Of a stretch of DNA of 64,000 nt, positions 31,164 through 41,544 are shown in pieces (the stretch's first letter is position 1; each line of letters begins with the position of its first letter). A program made the position numbers and the translations under genes. Under the pieces are notes generated by a model that saw only the letters and a program-made list of their open reading frames with translations, ran no database searches and was not told where the DNA came from. This DNA comes from Stutzerimonas stutzeri (GTDB lineage: Bacteria; Pseudomonadota; Gammaproteobacteria; Pseudomonadales; Pseudomonadaceae). The stretch is from assembly GCF_002909485.1 (NCBI RefSeq), contig NZ_PPXG01000003.1:496001-560000 (forward strand), given 5' to 3'.

Positions 31164-31958
31164 ATGCGGTTTTCCGAGCACATGAAAAAGGCGTCCCTGG
31201 TGGGCGCCTTTTTCGTTTCCGTTCTCTGGCACACTCAAACGCTGGCGTTGTGCCCGTCGCCCGGACGCTTGCCATTGGTGGAGGTGGCACGGGTGGTCGA
31301 TGGTGACACGCTGCGCCTGGTCGATGGTCGCAGTGTGCGGCTGATCGGTATCAACACGCCAGAATTGGGCCGTAAAGGGCGCAAGGCCGAACCTTTTGCC
31401 GTGGCAGCGCAGCGGCGATTGCAGGCGCTGGTAAAGGCCAGCGACGGTCGGGTGGGGCTGATCATGGGGTCTGAGGCGAAGGACCGGTATGGTCGTACTC
31501 TCGCCCATGCCTACGATTCGCGAGGACGTAATCTTGAGGCCGCGCTGCTCGCTGACGGGCTCGGTTTGATGGTGGCGATGGCGCCGAACACGGCGCTGGT
31601 GGTCTGTCATCAGCGAGCGGAGCAGTTGGGGCGCCAAGGCGGGCTCGGTGTCTGGCGCAAGTTGACGCCGCGCTCGCCGCAGTCGCTGAAACACGGTGGC
31701 TTCACGCTGCTTGAAGGCAAGGTCGAGCGGGTCGAGCGCAATCGCGGCGGCTATTGGCTTGAGATGGAAGGCCCGCTGGTTGTGCACATACCACCGCAGG
31801 CTTTCGATGCGTTTGATGCCCGGTCGCTGGCCGCGCTGGCGGGCAAGCGGCTTGAGCTGAGAGGCTGGGTGGTCGATCGTCGCGGACGGACTGGAGCGGG
31901 CCAGGCTCGCTGGATGCTGCGCGTGACTCATCCCGCCATGTTGGGCATGCCGCGCTGA
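31164..31958 (+). CDS. Secreted thermonuclease-like (SNase) protein
   Basis: A 264-residue protein with a signal peptide (KKASLVGAFFVSVLWHTQTLA) and a staphylococcal-nuclease fold: VARVVDGDTLRLVDGRSVRLIGINTPE with the Asp and Arg of the active site, then KDRYGRTLAHAYDSRGRNLEAALLADGLG. A C-terminal OB-like domain of about 100 residues follows. Either ATG 31164 (GGGAAT ahead) or ATG 31182 may be the start. The rpmE terminator hairpin (31185-31213) lies within its signal-peptide codons. Cell location is likely periplasmic or external; substrate is untested. Confidence 0.85.
   Translation: MRFSEHMKKASLVGAFFVSVLWHTQTLALCPSPGRLPLVEVARVVDGDTLRLVDGRSVRLIGINTPELGRKGRKAEPFAVAAQRRLQALVKASDGRVGLIMGSEAKDRYGRTLAHAYDSRGRNLEAALLADGLGLMVAMAPNTALVVCHQRAEQLGRQGGLGVWRKLTPRSPQSLKHGGFTLLEGKVERVERNRGGYWLEMEGPLVVHIPPQAFDAFDARSLAALAGKRLELRGWVVDRRGRTGAGQARWMLRVTHPAMLGMPR
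31185..31213 (+). terminator. rpmE terminator inside the nuclease coding region
   Basis: AAAAAGGCGTCC pairs with GGGCGCCTTTTT over 12 bp (one G-T) around a five-base loop, with a terminal run of five T. It starts 42 bases after the rpmE stop but also 3 bases inside the ATG at 31182, encoding residues KKASLVGAFF of the nuclease. Confidence 0.75.
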
Positions 31959-32040
31959 CCTGATCGGTCATTGCCATGCCTGCAAAATCTACCCGGAAAG
32001 TCGTATTGGCCTGGGCTTGACAGTCTGCTGGCCGACTGGC

Positions 32041-32070
32041 TTGTGAGTGCGCTTGTTCTTGGCGTATGCT
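32041..32070 (+). promoter_or_regulatory. Possible malic enzyme promoter
   Basis: TTGTGA at 32041-32046 and TATGCT at 32065-32070, 18 bases apart, 43 bases before the malic enzyme start. A better -35 (TTGACA, 32017-32022) has no matching -10. Weak support. Confidence 0.3.
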
Positions 32071-32112
32071 CGACCGCCTGTCTGTCCCAGTAAAATAAAG
32101 CGGAAATGCCAC

Positions 32113-33381
32113 ATGACTGACCTGAAAACTGCCGCGCTCGAATACCATGCCAAGCCCCGCCCGGGGAAACTGAGCGTCGAGCTGACCAAGCCAACAGCCA
32201 CCGCTCGTGATCTATCCCTGGCCTACAGTCCAGGCGTAGCCGAGCCTGTTCGTGAGATCGCTCGCGATGCGGAGCTGGCATACCGCTACACCGGCAAAGG
32301 CAATCTGGTGGCGGTTATCTCCGATGGCACCGCCATTCTAGGCCTGGGCAACCTCGGCCCACTGGCATCCAAGCCCGTGATGGAAGGCAAGGGTGTGTTG
32401 TTCAAGCGTTTCGCCGGTGTCGACGTGTTCGATATCGAAGTCGATGCCGAAAGCCCGCAGGCTTTCATCGATACCGTCAAGCGTATCTCGATCACCTTCG
32501 GTGGCATCAACCTGGAAGACATCAAGGCACCTGAGTGCTTTGAAATCGAGCGTGCGCTGATCGAACAGTGCGACATTCCGGTATTCCACGATGATCAACA
32601 CGGCACCGCGATCGTTACGGCTGCAGGCATGCTCAACGCGCTGGAAATCGCTGGCAAGTCGCTTGAGCAGGCCAAGATCGTCTGCCTTGGCGCTGGCGCG
32701 GCAGCGACCTCGTGCATGAAGTTGCTGGTCAGCATGGGCGCGAAAATCGAAAACATCTTCATGATCGATCGTAAGGGCGTGATTCACGCCGGTCGTGACG
32801 ATCTGAATCAGTATAAGGCTGTGTTCGCCCACGAGACGGACAAGCGCACGCTGGATGACGCTCTGGAGGGTGCCGACGTATTCGTCGGTCTGTCCGGCGC
32901 CAATTTGCTGAGCGCCGAAGGCCTTAAGCGCATGGCGGCCAATCCGGTGGTTTTCGCTTGCTCCAACCCGGACCCGGAGATCAGCCCTGAGCTAGCGCAT
33001 GCGACCCGTTCTGACGTCATCATGGCGACCGGCCGCTCGGATTACCCGAACCAGGTGAACAACGTGCTCGGTTTCCCGTTCATCTTCCGCGGTGCGCTGG
33101 ATGTCCGTGCCAGCCGCATCAATGAGGAGATGAAGATCGCTGCTGCTCTGGCTCTTCGTGATCTTGCCAAGCTGCCGGTGCCTGCTGAAGTGGCCGCAGC
33201 CTATGGCGTGGATAGCCTGGAATTTGGTCGTGAGTACATCATTCCCAAGCCGATGGATCCGCGCCTGATCACGCTGGTGTCTGATGCAGTCGCCAAGGCT
33301 GCGATTGAGAGCGGCGCAGCGACGTTGCCTTATCCGTCGCACTATCCGCTCCAGTCGGTGAATGACGTGTTCAATGGCTGA
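32113..33381 (+). CDS. maeB: Malic enzyme (oxaloacetate-decarboxylating, short form)
   Basis: Converts malate to pyruvate and CO2 with reduction of NAD(P). The 422-residue protein is the short bacterial form without the C-terminal phosphotransacetylase domain of E. coli MaeB. Visible are [16 protein letters not shown], the catalytic lysine region [13 protein letters not shown], the metal-binding [15 protein letters not shown], and the nucleotide-binding [18 protein letters not shown] 32113 gives the family N-terminus [20 protein letters not shown]. Cofactor preference (NADP more likely) is inferred from homologues. Confidence 0.94.
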   Translation: MTDLKTAALEYHAKPRPGKLSVELTKPTATARDLSLAYSPGVAEPVREIARDAELAYRYTGKGNLVAVISDGTAILGLGNLGPLASKPVMEGKGVLFKRFAGVDVFDIEVDAESPQAFIDTVKRISITFGGINLEDIKAPECFEIERALIEQCDIPVFHDDQHGTAIVTAAGMLNALEIAGKSLEQAKIVCLGAGAAATSCMKLLVSMGAKIENIFMIDRKGVIHAGRDDLNQYKAVFAHETDKRTLDDALEGADVFVGLSGANLLSAEGLKRMAANPVVFACSNPDPEISPELAHATRSDVIMATGRSDYPNQVNNVLGFPFIFRGALDVRASRINEEMKIAAALALRDLAKLPVPAEVAAAYGVDSLEFGREYIIPKPMDPRLITLVSDAVAKAAIESGAATLPYPSHYPLQSVNDVFNG

Positions 33382-33396
33382 TTAGCTGCAAGCGAT

Positions 33397-33426
33397 AAAA
33401 AAACCCCGCCATGGCGGGGTTTTTTA
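33397..33426. terminator. Bidirectional terminator between malic enzyme and ponA
   Basis: A perfect palindrome AAAAAACCCCGCC/GGCGGGGTTTTTT with A and T tracts on both sides. It lies 15 bases after the malic enzyme stop and 23 bases beyond the ponA stop on the other strand. Confidence 0.93.
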
Positions 33427-33448
33427 TTGCTCGATGAAGCCACTCGGC

Positions 33449-35875
33449 CTAGAAAAGATCGAGCGGTGCCGCTTCATCGGCAGGCAGTGGGCTGCCCGGC
33501 GCTTGGTAAGTGGGATCGAATTCGCCCATTGGTGGTGGCGAATCTTCACTCTTGAACACTTCGAAGTAGGCGTCTGGGGTGGCCGGCGTGGCGGCCCGGC
33601 CGCTGACTGGATCGATGCGCAGCTTGAGCAGGCCGTCAGGCTCGGCCGGTGGGTGCTCGGGCATGTCCTTGAGCACGGCGCTCATGTAGTTCATCCAGAT
33701 CGGCAGCGCCACCGTGCCGCCGTATTCGTGTCGACCCAGGCTCTGCGGCTGGTCGAATCCTGCCCATACGGTCGTGACGATGTCCGCGTTATAGCCAGAG
33801 AACCAGCTGTCGATCGAGTCGTTGGTCGTGCCTGTCTTGCCCGCGATATCGTTGCGGCCCATGGCCAGCGCCCGGCGGCCTGTGCCGCGCTTGATGACGT
33901 CCTGAAGCATGCTGGTCATGATGTAAGCAGTACGGCTATCGAGAACCTGTTCCGCGAAGCGAGGCTCTGTATCCGATTGGTCTTCGGTCCTGCGTGCATC
34001 ATCCATCGGCGCTGCGCTGCTTTCTACCTCAGGACGCTGCGCTTGCTGCTGCGCTGGAACTCGCGCCGGATTGGCTTCGAAAAGCAGATTACCTTCGCGG
34101 TCTTCGATGCGCTGGATAAGGTACGGCTCGATCTTGTAGCCGCCATTGGCAAACGTCGTCCAGCCTACGGTGATTTCCATTGGCGTCAGTGTCGCGGTGC
34201 CCAGTGCAAGCGATAGATTGCGGGGAAGGTCCTGCGGATTGAAGCCAAAGCGACTTATGTAGTCGACCGTGTGGTCAATGCCTAGGGTTTGCAGCAGGCG
34301 AATCGAAACAAGATTTCTGGATTTGTACAGCGCTTCGCGCATGCGAATCGGGCCCAGGAAGGTGTTGTTGTCGTTCTTCGGGCGCCAGATACGGTCCATG
34401 CCTTGTTCGACGAAGACGATGGGTGAGTCATTGACCAGGCTGGCCGCGGTATAGCCGGCATCCAGGGCCGCGCTATAGATGAACGGCTTGAAGCTCGAGC
34501 CGGGCTGGCGTTTAGCTTGGATAGCGCGGTTGTAGTTGCTCTGTCCAAAGGAGAAACCGCCAGCCAGTGCCTCGATGGAGCCATCCTGAGGGTCAAGTGA
34601 TACCAGCGCTGCTTGTGCTTGCGGTACCTGACTGAATAGCGCCTCCTCGTCCTGCCAACGGATGCGTATGACGTCGCCAACCTTTACTACGTCTGCAGGG
34701 CGCTGCGGTCGTGGTCCCATACTGTTGGTGCCAAGGAACGGGCGAGCCCACTTCATGCTTTCCCAGGCGACGGCATGCTCTTGGCCGTCACGGGTAAGTA
34801 CGAGAATACCGCTGTCTTCCACCTGGGTGACTGCCGCTGGGTGCATTCCAGATAGGCTTCTATGTTTGGCCAGTTCCTGCGTCCAGCTATCGCGAGGCAG
34901 GTCGGCAAGACGTGCCTCTGGGCCGCGATAGCCGTGACGCTGGTCGTACTCGATCAATCCGCTGTTGAGTGCGATGTTCGCTGCGACTTGTCGCTCGCTG
35001 GAAACCGTCGTGTGAACCCGGAAGCCATCGGTGTACGCTGCGCTACCGAAGCGTCCCACCATTTCGGCTCTAGCCATCTCTGCTATATAGGATGCGTCCA
35101 GTTCAGGCGAGGCGCCGTGGTATCTGGCGTTCTCAGGTTCGGCCAGAGCCTGCCGATAAGTTGTTTCATCCAGTCTGCCAAGCCTGTACATGCGCCCCAG
35201 AATCCAATCCCTGCGTTCCAGGCTGCGGGCCGGGTTTGCCAGTGGGTTGAAGGCGGAGGGTGCTTTTGGCAGGCCCGCAATAGTTGCAAGCTGCGCGATG
35301 CTTAATTCCGAAATCGGTTTGCCGTAATACACCTGTGATGCAGCTTCGATGCCGTAGGCGCGATTGCCTAGGTAGATCTTGTTTACGTACAGCTCAAGAA
35401 TTTCATTTTTGCTGAGCTCGCGCTCTATCTGCAGGGCCAGCAGGATTTCGTTGATCTTGCGCGAAAAGCTTCTTTCGCTGGTCAGGAAGTAATTCTTCGC
35501 GACCTGCATGGTGATGGTGCTGCCACCGGTCTGAATCTGGCCACTTTTCAATAATTGCGTGGCAGCGCGCATCAGGCCCGTTATGTCGACGCCATAATGA
35601 TTGGCGAAATTATCGTCCTCCGCCGCCAGCAGCGCGTGGATGAACTCCTCCGGGATGTCGTCGAAGCGAATTGGCGAACGTCGCATTTCACCGAATTCGG
35701 CGATTAGCTTGTCGTCGGCGCTGTAGACCCGCAGCGGAATCTGTAGCTGTATGCTGCGAAGGGAATCGACTGAAGGAAGGTTTGGGCTGAGGTAGAGAAA
35801 TGCACCGCTGATGCTCAGCAACAGCGCGCAGAAAACTGCGAAGCACGACCAGAGAAGAAATTTCAAAAAACGCAT
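33449..35875 (-). CDS. ponA: Penicillin-binding protein 1A
   Basis: Bifunctional peptidoglycan synthase of the inner membrane. The 808-residue protein has one N-terminal membrane anchor (about 6-30), a family 51 glycosyltransferase domain (AAEDDNFANHYG near 84-95 with the catalytic Glu, GGSTITMQVAKNYF at 117-130, KIYLGNRAYGIEAASQVYYG), an OB-like insert, and the transpeptidase with SSFKPF (active serine near 459), a KSRN motif and KTGTTND near 680. The ATG at 35875 is the family start. It is divergent from pilM, the classical mrcA/pilM arrangement of gammaproteobacteria. Confidence 0.97.
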   Translation of the reverse strand: MRFLKFLLWSCFAVFCALLLSISGAFLYLSPNLPSVDSLRSIQLQIPLRVYSADDKLIAEFGEMRRSPIRFDDIPEEFIHALLAAEDDNFANHYGVDITGLMRAATQLLKSGQIQTGGSTITMQVAKNYFLTSERSFSRKINEILLALQIERELSKNEILELYVNKIYLGNRAYGIEAASQVYYGKPISELSIAQLATIAGLPKAPSAFNPLANPARSLERRDWILGRMYRLGRLDETTYRQALAEPENARYHGASPELDASYIAEMARAEMVGRFGSAAYTDGFRVHTTVSSERQVAANIALNSGLIEYDQRHGYRGPEARLADLPRDSWTQELAKHRSLSGMHPAAVTQVEDSGILVLTRDGQEHAVAWESMKWARPFLGTNSMGPRPQRPADVVKVGDVIRIRWQDEEALFSQVPQAQAALVSLDPQDGSIEALAGGFSFGQSNYNRAIQAKRQPGSSFKPFIYSAALDAGYTAASLVNDSPIVFVEQGMDRIWRPKNDNNTFLGPIRMREALYKSRNLVSIRLLQTLGIDHTVDYISRFGFNPQDLPRNLSLALGTATLTPMEITVGWTTFANGGYKIEPYLIQRIEDREGNLLFEANPARVPAQQQAQRPEVESSAAPMDDARRTEDQSDTEPRFAEQVLDSRTAYIMTSMLQDVIKRGTGRRALAMGRNDIAGKTGTTNDSIDSWFSGYNADIVTTVWAGFDQPQSLGRHEYGGTVALPIWMNYMSAVLKDMPEHPPAEPDGLLKLRIDPVSGRAATPATPDAYFEVFKSEDSPPPMGEFDPTYQAPGSPLPADEAAPLDLF

Positions 35876-35943
35876 CGGGGTTCTTGGAATCCAGAATTTG
35901 AGAGGGGGGAGCGGCGACGATGCTGAAAGGGAAAACCGTTCAC

Positions 35944-35972
35944 ATTATATGCGTTTTTTTTGCCGGGTAGCC
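35944..35972 (-). promoter_or_regulatory. Putative ponA promoter
   Basis: On the minus strand a perfect TATAAT (35944-35949) is found about 70 bases upstream of ponA. The -35 region (35967-35973, TGGCTA/GGCTAC) is weak. Confidence 0.5.
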
Positions 35973-35974
35973 AT

Positions 35975-36003
35975 TTGCGCTTCTGTCAAGGCTGTTATCT
36001 AAT
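35975..36003 (+). promoter_or_regulatory. Putative pilM operon promoter
   Basis: TTGCGC at 35975-35980, a 17-base spacer, and TCTAAT at 35998-36003. Its -35 lies directly beside the -35 of the divergent ponA promoter. Confidence 0.45.
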
Positions 36004-36028
36004 GTGGATAAACATAATTAATCCGTAA

Positions 36029-37119
<1,091 letters not shown>

Positions 37120-37120
<1 letters not shown>

Positions 37121-37692
37121 TGGCGCAGATCAATCTACTCCCATGGCGTGAGCAGCTGCGTGAAGAGCGCAAGCAGCGTTTTCTGGCCTCTCTGGTAGGG
37201 GTGCTTATCGTGGCGGCCGGTTTGGTATTTCTCGGTGATCGCTATTTTCAGGGCGCAATAGAACAGCAAAACGCTCGAAACGAATTCGTGAAAAAAGAAA
37301 TAGCGGTTCTGGATGCGCGCATAAAAGAGATCAAGGAGCTGAGGGAGCGTCGGCAGCAGCTACTGGAGCGAATGAAAATTATCCAGGATCTCCAGGGTAA
37401 TCGACCGATTATCGGGCGCGTGTTCGATCAATTGGTGCGGACCTTGCCGGACGGTGTTTATTTCACGGCGCTGAAGATGACCGGGAAGAATATCGCAATC
37501 GTGGGGGCTGCCGAGTCGAATAATCGGGTTTCCAATCTCATGCGTAACCTCGATGGATCGGAGTGGCTCGAATCTCCCAATCTGAACGAGGTTAAGGCGG
37601 TAACTGCCGGTGCTGTTGATCAGGAGAACGTGTTCCAGCTGACAGTGCAGCAGACCCAGCCAGCGGTCTCTACGGAAGGAGTGAAGCCATGA
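37120..37692 (+). CDS. pilN: Type IV pilus assembly protein PilN
   Basis: Bitopic inner-membrane protein with the conserved cytoplasmic peptide INLLPWREQLREERKQ that docks to PilM, one membrane helix (about 23-43, FLASLVGVLIVAAGLVFLG), a coiled-coil segment and a ferredoxin-like periplasmic domain (GVYFTALKMTGKNIAIVG) that pairs with PilO. At 190 residues it has normal length. Start at 37120 overlaps the pilM stop by one base; the 3' end overlaps pilO by ATGA. Confidence 0.97.
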
Positions 37693-38312
37693 GTCTGGGC
37701 GAGTCGCTAGAAAGTCTGCGTAAAGTTGATTTTGCCGAACTGGATCTGAATAACCTGGGGTCTTGGCCGGCGCCGGTCAAGTTTATAACCGGCGTGCTTC
37801 TGCTCTCAGTGGTGCTCGGGCTTGGTTATTACTTTCATTTACAGGATTTGCAGCTGCAGTTGGAACAGCAGCGTGCGCAGGAAGTGACGCTAAAACAGCA
37901 GTTCTCGACCAAGGCATTTCAGGCTGCGAATCTCGAAGCCTATAAAGAGCAAATGGCTGAAATGGAAACATCATTCGGCGCTTTGTTGCGGCAATTGCCA
38001 AGTGATACCGAGGTGCCTGGGCTTCTAGAGGATATAACACGCACAGGTTTGGGTAGCGGCTTGGAGTTTGAAGAGATCAAGTTGCAGCCTGAGGTGGCTC
38101 AGCAGTTCTATATCGAGCTGCCGATCAATATAAAGGTTGTTGGTGGATATCACGATCTCGCGACCTTTGTAAGCGGCGTTTCGAGCCTTCCACGTATCGT
38201 GACTTTGCATGATTTCGATATAAAGCCCGATAAGAATCAAGCGACATCAAAATTACGGATGAGTATTGTCGCCAAGACTTATCGCTACAACGACAAGGGG
38301 CTGCAGAAATGA
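37689..38312 (+). CDS. pilO: Type IV pilus assembly protein PilO
   Basis: Partner of PilN. The 207-residue protein has a cytoplasmic stretch (DFAELDLNNLGSWPAPVKFI), one membrane helix (about 33-52), a coiled coil rich in Gln and Glu, and a ferredoxin-like domain ending in LRMSIVAKTYRYND. ATGA overlaps on both sides show tight coupling within the operon. Base composition here is visibly more AT-rich than in flanking housekeeping genes. Confidence 0.96.
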   Translation: MSLGESLESLRKVDFAELDLNNLGSWPAPVKFITGVLLLSVVLGLGYYFHLQDLQLQLEQQRAQEVTLKQQFSTKAFQAANLEAYKEQMAEMETSFGALLRQLPSDTEVPGLLEDITRTGLGSGLEFEEIKLQPEVAQQFYIELPINIKVVGGYHDLATFVSGVSSLPRIVTLHDFDIKPDKNQATSKLRMSIVAKTYRYNDKGLQK

Positions 38313-38836
38313 GGAGGGGGCGACTCACTGCGCTGGGATTGAGCCTGGCGGTGCTAACCGGTTGCGGTGGCAACTCGGACTTCAGCGATCTGCAGCGGTA
38401 TTTGGATGATGTAAGGGCTAAGCCAAAGGGGACGATTGAGCCGCTGCCGGCGTTCATACCTTATGAGGCATTTACCTACAGCGCGGCCGCTTTGCGCCAT
38501 CCGTTTCAGCCGCCGGTGAAGCTTGATCTGGCACAGCGGCAGAAAGGCAACAAGGACGTTCAGCCTGACGAGGCTCGGGTCAAGCAGTTCCTTGAAGGGT
38601 TCAACATCGAGAATTTCACCATGGTTGGCACACTGACCAACGGTGGCGGTCGGTACGCTTTGATCATGGGGGGCGATGGGGTTCATCGAGTCAAGATCGG
38701 TGACTATCTGGGCCGCAACCACGGTCGCATCGTCGAGATAAGCGATGCGGGTGTAGATGTGTTGGAGATCGTTCCTGATGGAGAGGGTGGGTGGCTTGAG
38801 CGCCCGCGCAGTCTGACCTTGAAAGAGCGCACCTAG
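38309..38836 (+). CDS. pilP: Type IV pilus lipoprotein PilP
   Basis: Lipoprotein linking the PilNO complex to the secretin PilQ. The 175-residue precursor has a lipobox AVLTGC with C19 as the lipidated residue, a disordered proline-rich stretch and the beta-sandwich domain (MVGTLTNGGGRYALIMGGDGVHRVKIGDYLG) that binds PilQ. Its start overlaps pilO by ATGA. Confidence 0.96.
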   Translation: MRRGRLTALGLSLAVLTGCGGNSDFSDLQRYLDDVRAKPKGTIEPLPAFIPYEAFTYSAAALRHPFQPPVKLDLAQRQKGNKDVQPDEARVKQFLEGFNIENFTMVGTLTNGGGRYALIMGGDGVHRVKIGDYLGRNHGRIVEISDAGVDVLEIVPDGEGGWLERPRSLTLKERT

Positions 38837-38889
38837 CGCGGGGCAAAAGCATGGAAAACCTTTACCGGTCTGCACAACGGAAGCAATTT

Positions 38890-40971
38890 ATGAACAGTAT
38901 CCTTTCACGCTTGGGCGTTTCCCTGCTGGCGGCGTTTATATCGCCAGCTCTGTTGGCGGCCAAGCTAAACGCGCTTGATGTGGCGGCTCTTCCCGGTGAT
39001 CGCGTCGAGCTCAAGTTGGCATTCGATGAGCCTGTAGCGTCGCCGCGTGGTTATACGCTGGACCAGCCGGCGCGCATTGCTCTTGATCTGCCCGGCGTCT
39101 CCAACAATTTGGGCACAAAGAATCGTGAGCTGGGGGTGGGTAACGCCCGGAGTGTGACGGTCGTGGAAGCCCAGGGTCGTACTCGTCTTATCGTCAATCT
39201 GACGTCTCTTGTGCCGTACTCTACTCGAGTGGATGGCAATAACCTCTTTGTGGTCCTCGGTGAAAATGGGGGCGCTAACAAGCCTGCCGCTGTCTCTACG
39301 GCACCAGTCGCACCCATTGCTGCGCCCGCACCTGTAAAGGCGGCGGCAGTTGGTAAGGCGATCGATAATATCGATTTTCGTCGTGGCGAAGATGGCGCTG
39401 GAAACGTTGTGATTACTCTTTCCGATTCCTCCATAAGTTCGACTATCGAGGAGCAAGGCGGCAAGATTCGCGTTCTGTTCGATAAAACCCAGTTGCCCGA
39501 ATCGCTGCGCGTTCGATTGGACGTGCAGGATTTTGCTACGCCTGTAAGATTTGTGGATTCTTCCGCCCAGGCAGGCGGCGTAAGCATCGCCATCGAGCCG
39601 ACCGGTCGGTATGACTACCTGGCCTATCAGACTGACAACAAGCTGACCATCAGCGTCAAGCCTCTTACTGAAGATGAAGCCGAGAAGCGTAAGACTGAGC
39701 GGTTCGCCTACTCCGGCGAGAAGCTGTCGCTGAACTTTCAGGACATCGACGTACGTTCGGTGCTACAGCTGATCGCCGACTTCACTGATCTGAACCTAGT
39801 GGCAAGTGACACAGTCAGCGGCAATATAACCCTGCGTCTGCAGAACGTGCCATGGGATCAGGCTCTGGATCTGGTGCTCAAGACCAAAGGCTTGGACAAG
39901 CGCCAGGTGGGCAACGTATTGCTGGTTGCTCCCGCGGAAGAGATTGCGGCTCGTGAGCGCCAGGAATTGGAATCCCAGCGCCAGATAGCTGAGCTTGCTC
40001 CGCTGCGCCGCGAAGTCGTGCAGGTCAATTACGCCAAAGCGGCTGATATTGCTCGGCTATTCCAGTCGGTTACCAATACTCAAGGGCAGACAGACGAACG
40101 CGGCTCAATGGCGGTCGATGATCGGACCAACAACATCATCGCGTACCAGACTCAAGAGCGCTTGGACGAGCTGCGACGTATTGTTGCTCAGTTGGATATT
40201 CCGGTGCGGCAGGTCATGATTGAGGCTCGCATCGTCGAGGCAAACGTCGATTACGACAAGGCGCTGGGTGTGCGTTGGGGTGGAACTCAGCTTTTCGCAA
40301 ACGGGCGAGGGGCTGTGTATGGCAGTGACGACTTCGGAGACGAGGGAGGAAAAAGCGGTAGTGAAAGCAATGGTAATTTCCCATTCGTCGATATGGGCGT
40401 GACGAATCGTACTGCTGGCATAGGCATCGGTTACATCACTGACAACCTGATTCTCGATCTCGAGCTCTCCGCAATGGAGAAGTCCGGCAATGGCGAAGTG
40501 GTCTCCCAGCCGAAAGTCATGACGGCCGACAAGGAAACGGCGAAGATTCTGAAAGGCTCGGAAATTCCCTATCAAGAGGCAAGCTCCAGTGGTGCCACTT
40601 CGACAACCTTCGTTGAAGCGGCGCTCTCCCTTGAGGTAACGCCACAAATCACTCCCGATAATCGCATCATCATGGAGGTGAAGGTCACCAAGGATGAGCC
40701 GGATTTCGCAAATGACGTGAATGGAACTCCGACGATTCGGAAAAACGAGGTCAATGCAAAGATCCTCGTTAATGATGGTGAGACGGTTGTGATTGGTGGT
40801 GTCTTCTCCAACACACAAAGTCGCTCGGTCGATAAAGTTCCTTTCCTCGGTGATCTGCCTTATCTTGGACGCATGTTCCGTCGGGATGTCGTGGCGGACT
40901 CGAAGTCTGAGCTCCTGATATTTTTGACCCCAAAAATTCTTAATCACCAGGCAGTCGCCGTGAGTCGCTGA
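38890..40971 (+). CDS. pilQ: Type IV pilus secretin PilQ
   Basis: Outer-membrane secretin through which the pilus passes. The 693-residue precursor has a signal peptide ([19 protein letters not shown]), two AMIN domains that bind peptidoglycan (about 25-130 and 165-270), N0/N1 domains ([20 protein letters not shown] at about 275-295) and the secretin core with [33 protein letters not shown] and the closing [18 protein letters not shown] 38890 behind GGAAG gives the family start; the frame continues 13 codons upstream without support. Confidence 0.97.
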   Translation: MNSILSRLGVSLLAAFISPALLAAKLNALDVAALPGDRVELKLAFDEPVASPRGYTLDQPARIALDLPGVSNNLGTKNRELGVGNARSVTVVEAQGRTRLIVNLTSLVPYSTRVDGNNLFVVLGENGGANKPAAVSTAPVAPIAAPAPVKAAAVGKAIDNIDFRRGEDGAGNVVITLSDSSISSTIEEQGGKIRVLFDKTQLPESLRVRLDVQDFATPVRFVDSSAQAGGVSIAIEPTGRYDYLAYQTDNKLTISVKPLTEDEAEKRKTERFAYSGEKLSLNFQDIDVRSVLQLIADFTDLNLVASDTVSGNITLRLQNVPWDQALDLVLKTKGLDKRQVGNVLLVAPAEEIAARERQELESQRQIAELAPLRREVVQVNYAKAADIARLFQSVTNTQGQTDERGSMAVDDRTNNIIAYQTQERLDELRRIVAQLDIPVRQVMIEARIVEANVDYDKALGVRWGGTQLFANGRGAVYGSDDFGDEGGKSGSESNGNFPFVDMGVTNRTAGIGIGYITDNLILDLELSAMEKSGNGEVVSQPKVMTADKETAKILKGSEIPYQEASSSGATSTTFVEAALSLEVTPQITPDNRIIMEVKVTKDEPDFANDVNGTPTIRKNEVNAKILVNDGETVVIGGVFSNTQSRSVDKVPFLGDLPYLGRMFRRDVVADSKSELLIFLTPKILNHQAVAVSR

Positions 40972-40975
40972 TTCG

Positions 40976-41521
40976 TTGAACAACACCATCCTCGTAGGCC
41001 CGATGGGAGCTGGAAAAAGCACCATCGGGCGTTTGCTTGCCAAAGAGCTCCGTCTGCCGTTCAGAGACTCCGATAAGGAGATTGAGCAGCGGACCGGGGC
41101 AAGTATCCCTTTGATTTTCGATGTGGAGGGTGAGGCAGGCTTTCGCGAGCGGGAGCGCGCTGTGATCGCGGATCTTTGTCAGCTTGAGGGTGTAGTGCTA
41201 GCAACCGGCGGAGGTGCGGTGTTGCGCGATGATAATCGTGAGGCGCTTCGCTCCGGAGGGCGTGTTGTCTATCTTTGTACATCGGTCGATCAGCAGCTTG
41301 AACGCACCTCTCGGGACAGAAATAGGCCGCTGTTGCAGGCAAATGATCCTCGTAGCGTGCTGGCCGGTCTTATGGCGATTCGCGATCCCCTGTACCGCTC
41401 GATAGCGGACATCATTATCGAAACCGACGAGCGTCCCCCACGGCTGGTGGTGATGGAAATTCTCGATCGGCTCGCATCATTACCGCCCCGTGAAAGCCGG
41501 GATGAATCTGCGCTATCCTAG
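40976..41521 (+). CDS. aroK: Shikimate kinase
   Basis: Phosphorylates shikimate in aromatic amino acid synthesis. The 181-residue protein starts with the rare TTG at 40976 ([21 protein letters not shown]), only four bases after the pilQ stop; no ATG or GTG is available in frame near the conserved start. The P-loop GPMGAGKST (8-16), shikimate-binding [11 protein letters not shown] and GEAGFRERE, and the ATGGGAV motif are intact. The aroK-aroB pair after pilQ is conserved in gammaproteobacteria. Confidence 0.95.
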   Translation: MNNTILVGPMGAGKSTIGRLLAKELRLPFRDSDKEIEQRTGASIPLIFDVEGEAGFRERERAVIADLCQLEGVVLATGGGAVLRDDNREALRSGGRVVYLCTSVDQQLERTSRDRNRPLLQANDPRSVLAGLMAIRDPLYRSIADIIIETDERPPRLVVMEILDRLASLPPRESRDESALS

Positions 41522-41542
41522 GCCCCTTTGTTATCGGGGGCC
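41521..41542 (+). repeat. Hairpin covering the aroB ribosome site
   Basis: GGCCCC at 41521-41526 and GGGGCC at 41537-41542 enclose a ten-base loop, and the second arm contains the only G-rich sequence (GGGGG) ahead of the aroB ATG at 41545. The first arm begins at the last base of the aroK stop. Confidence 0.5.
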
Positions 41543-41544
41543 CC

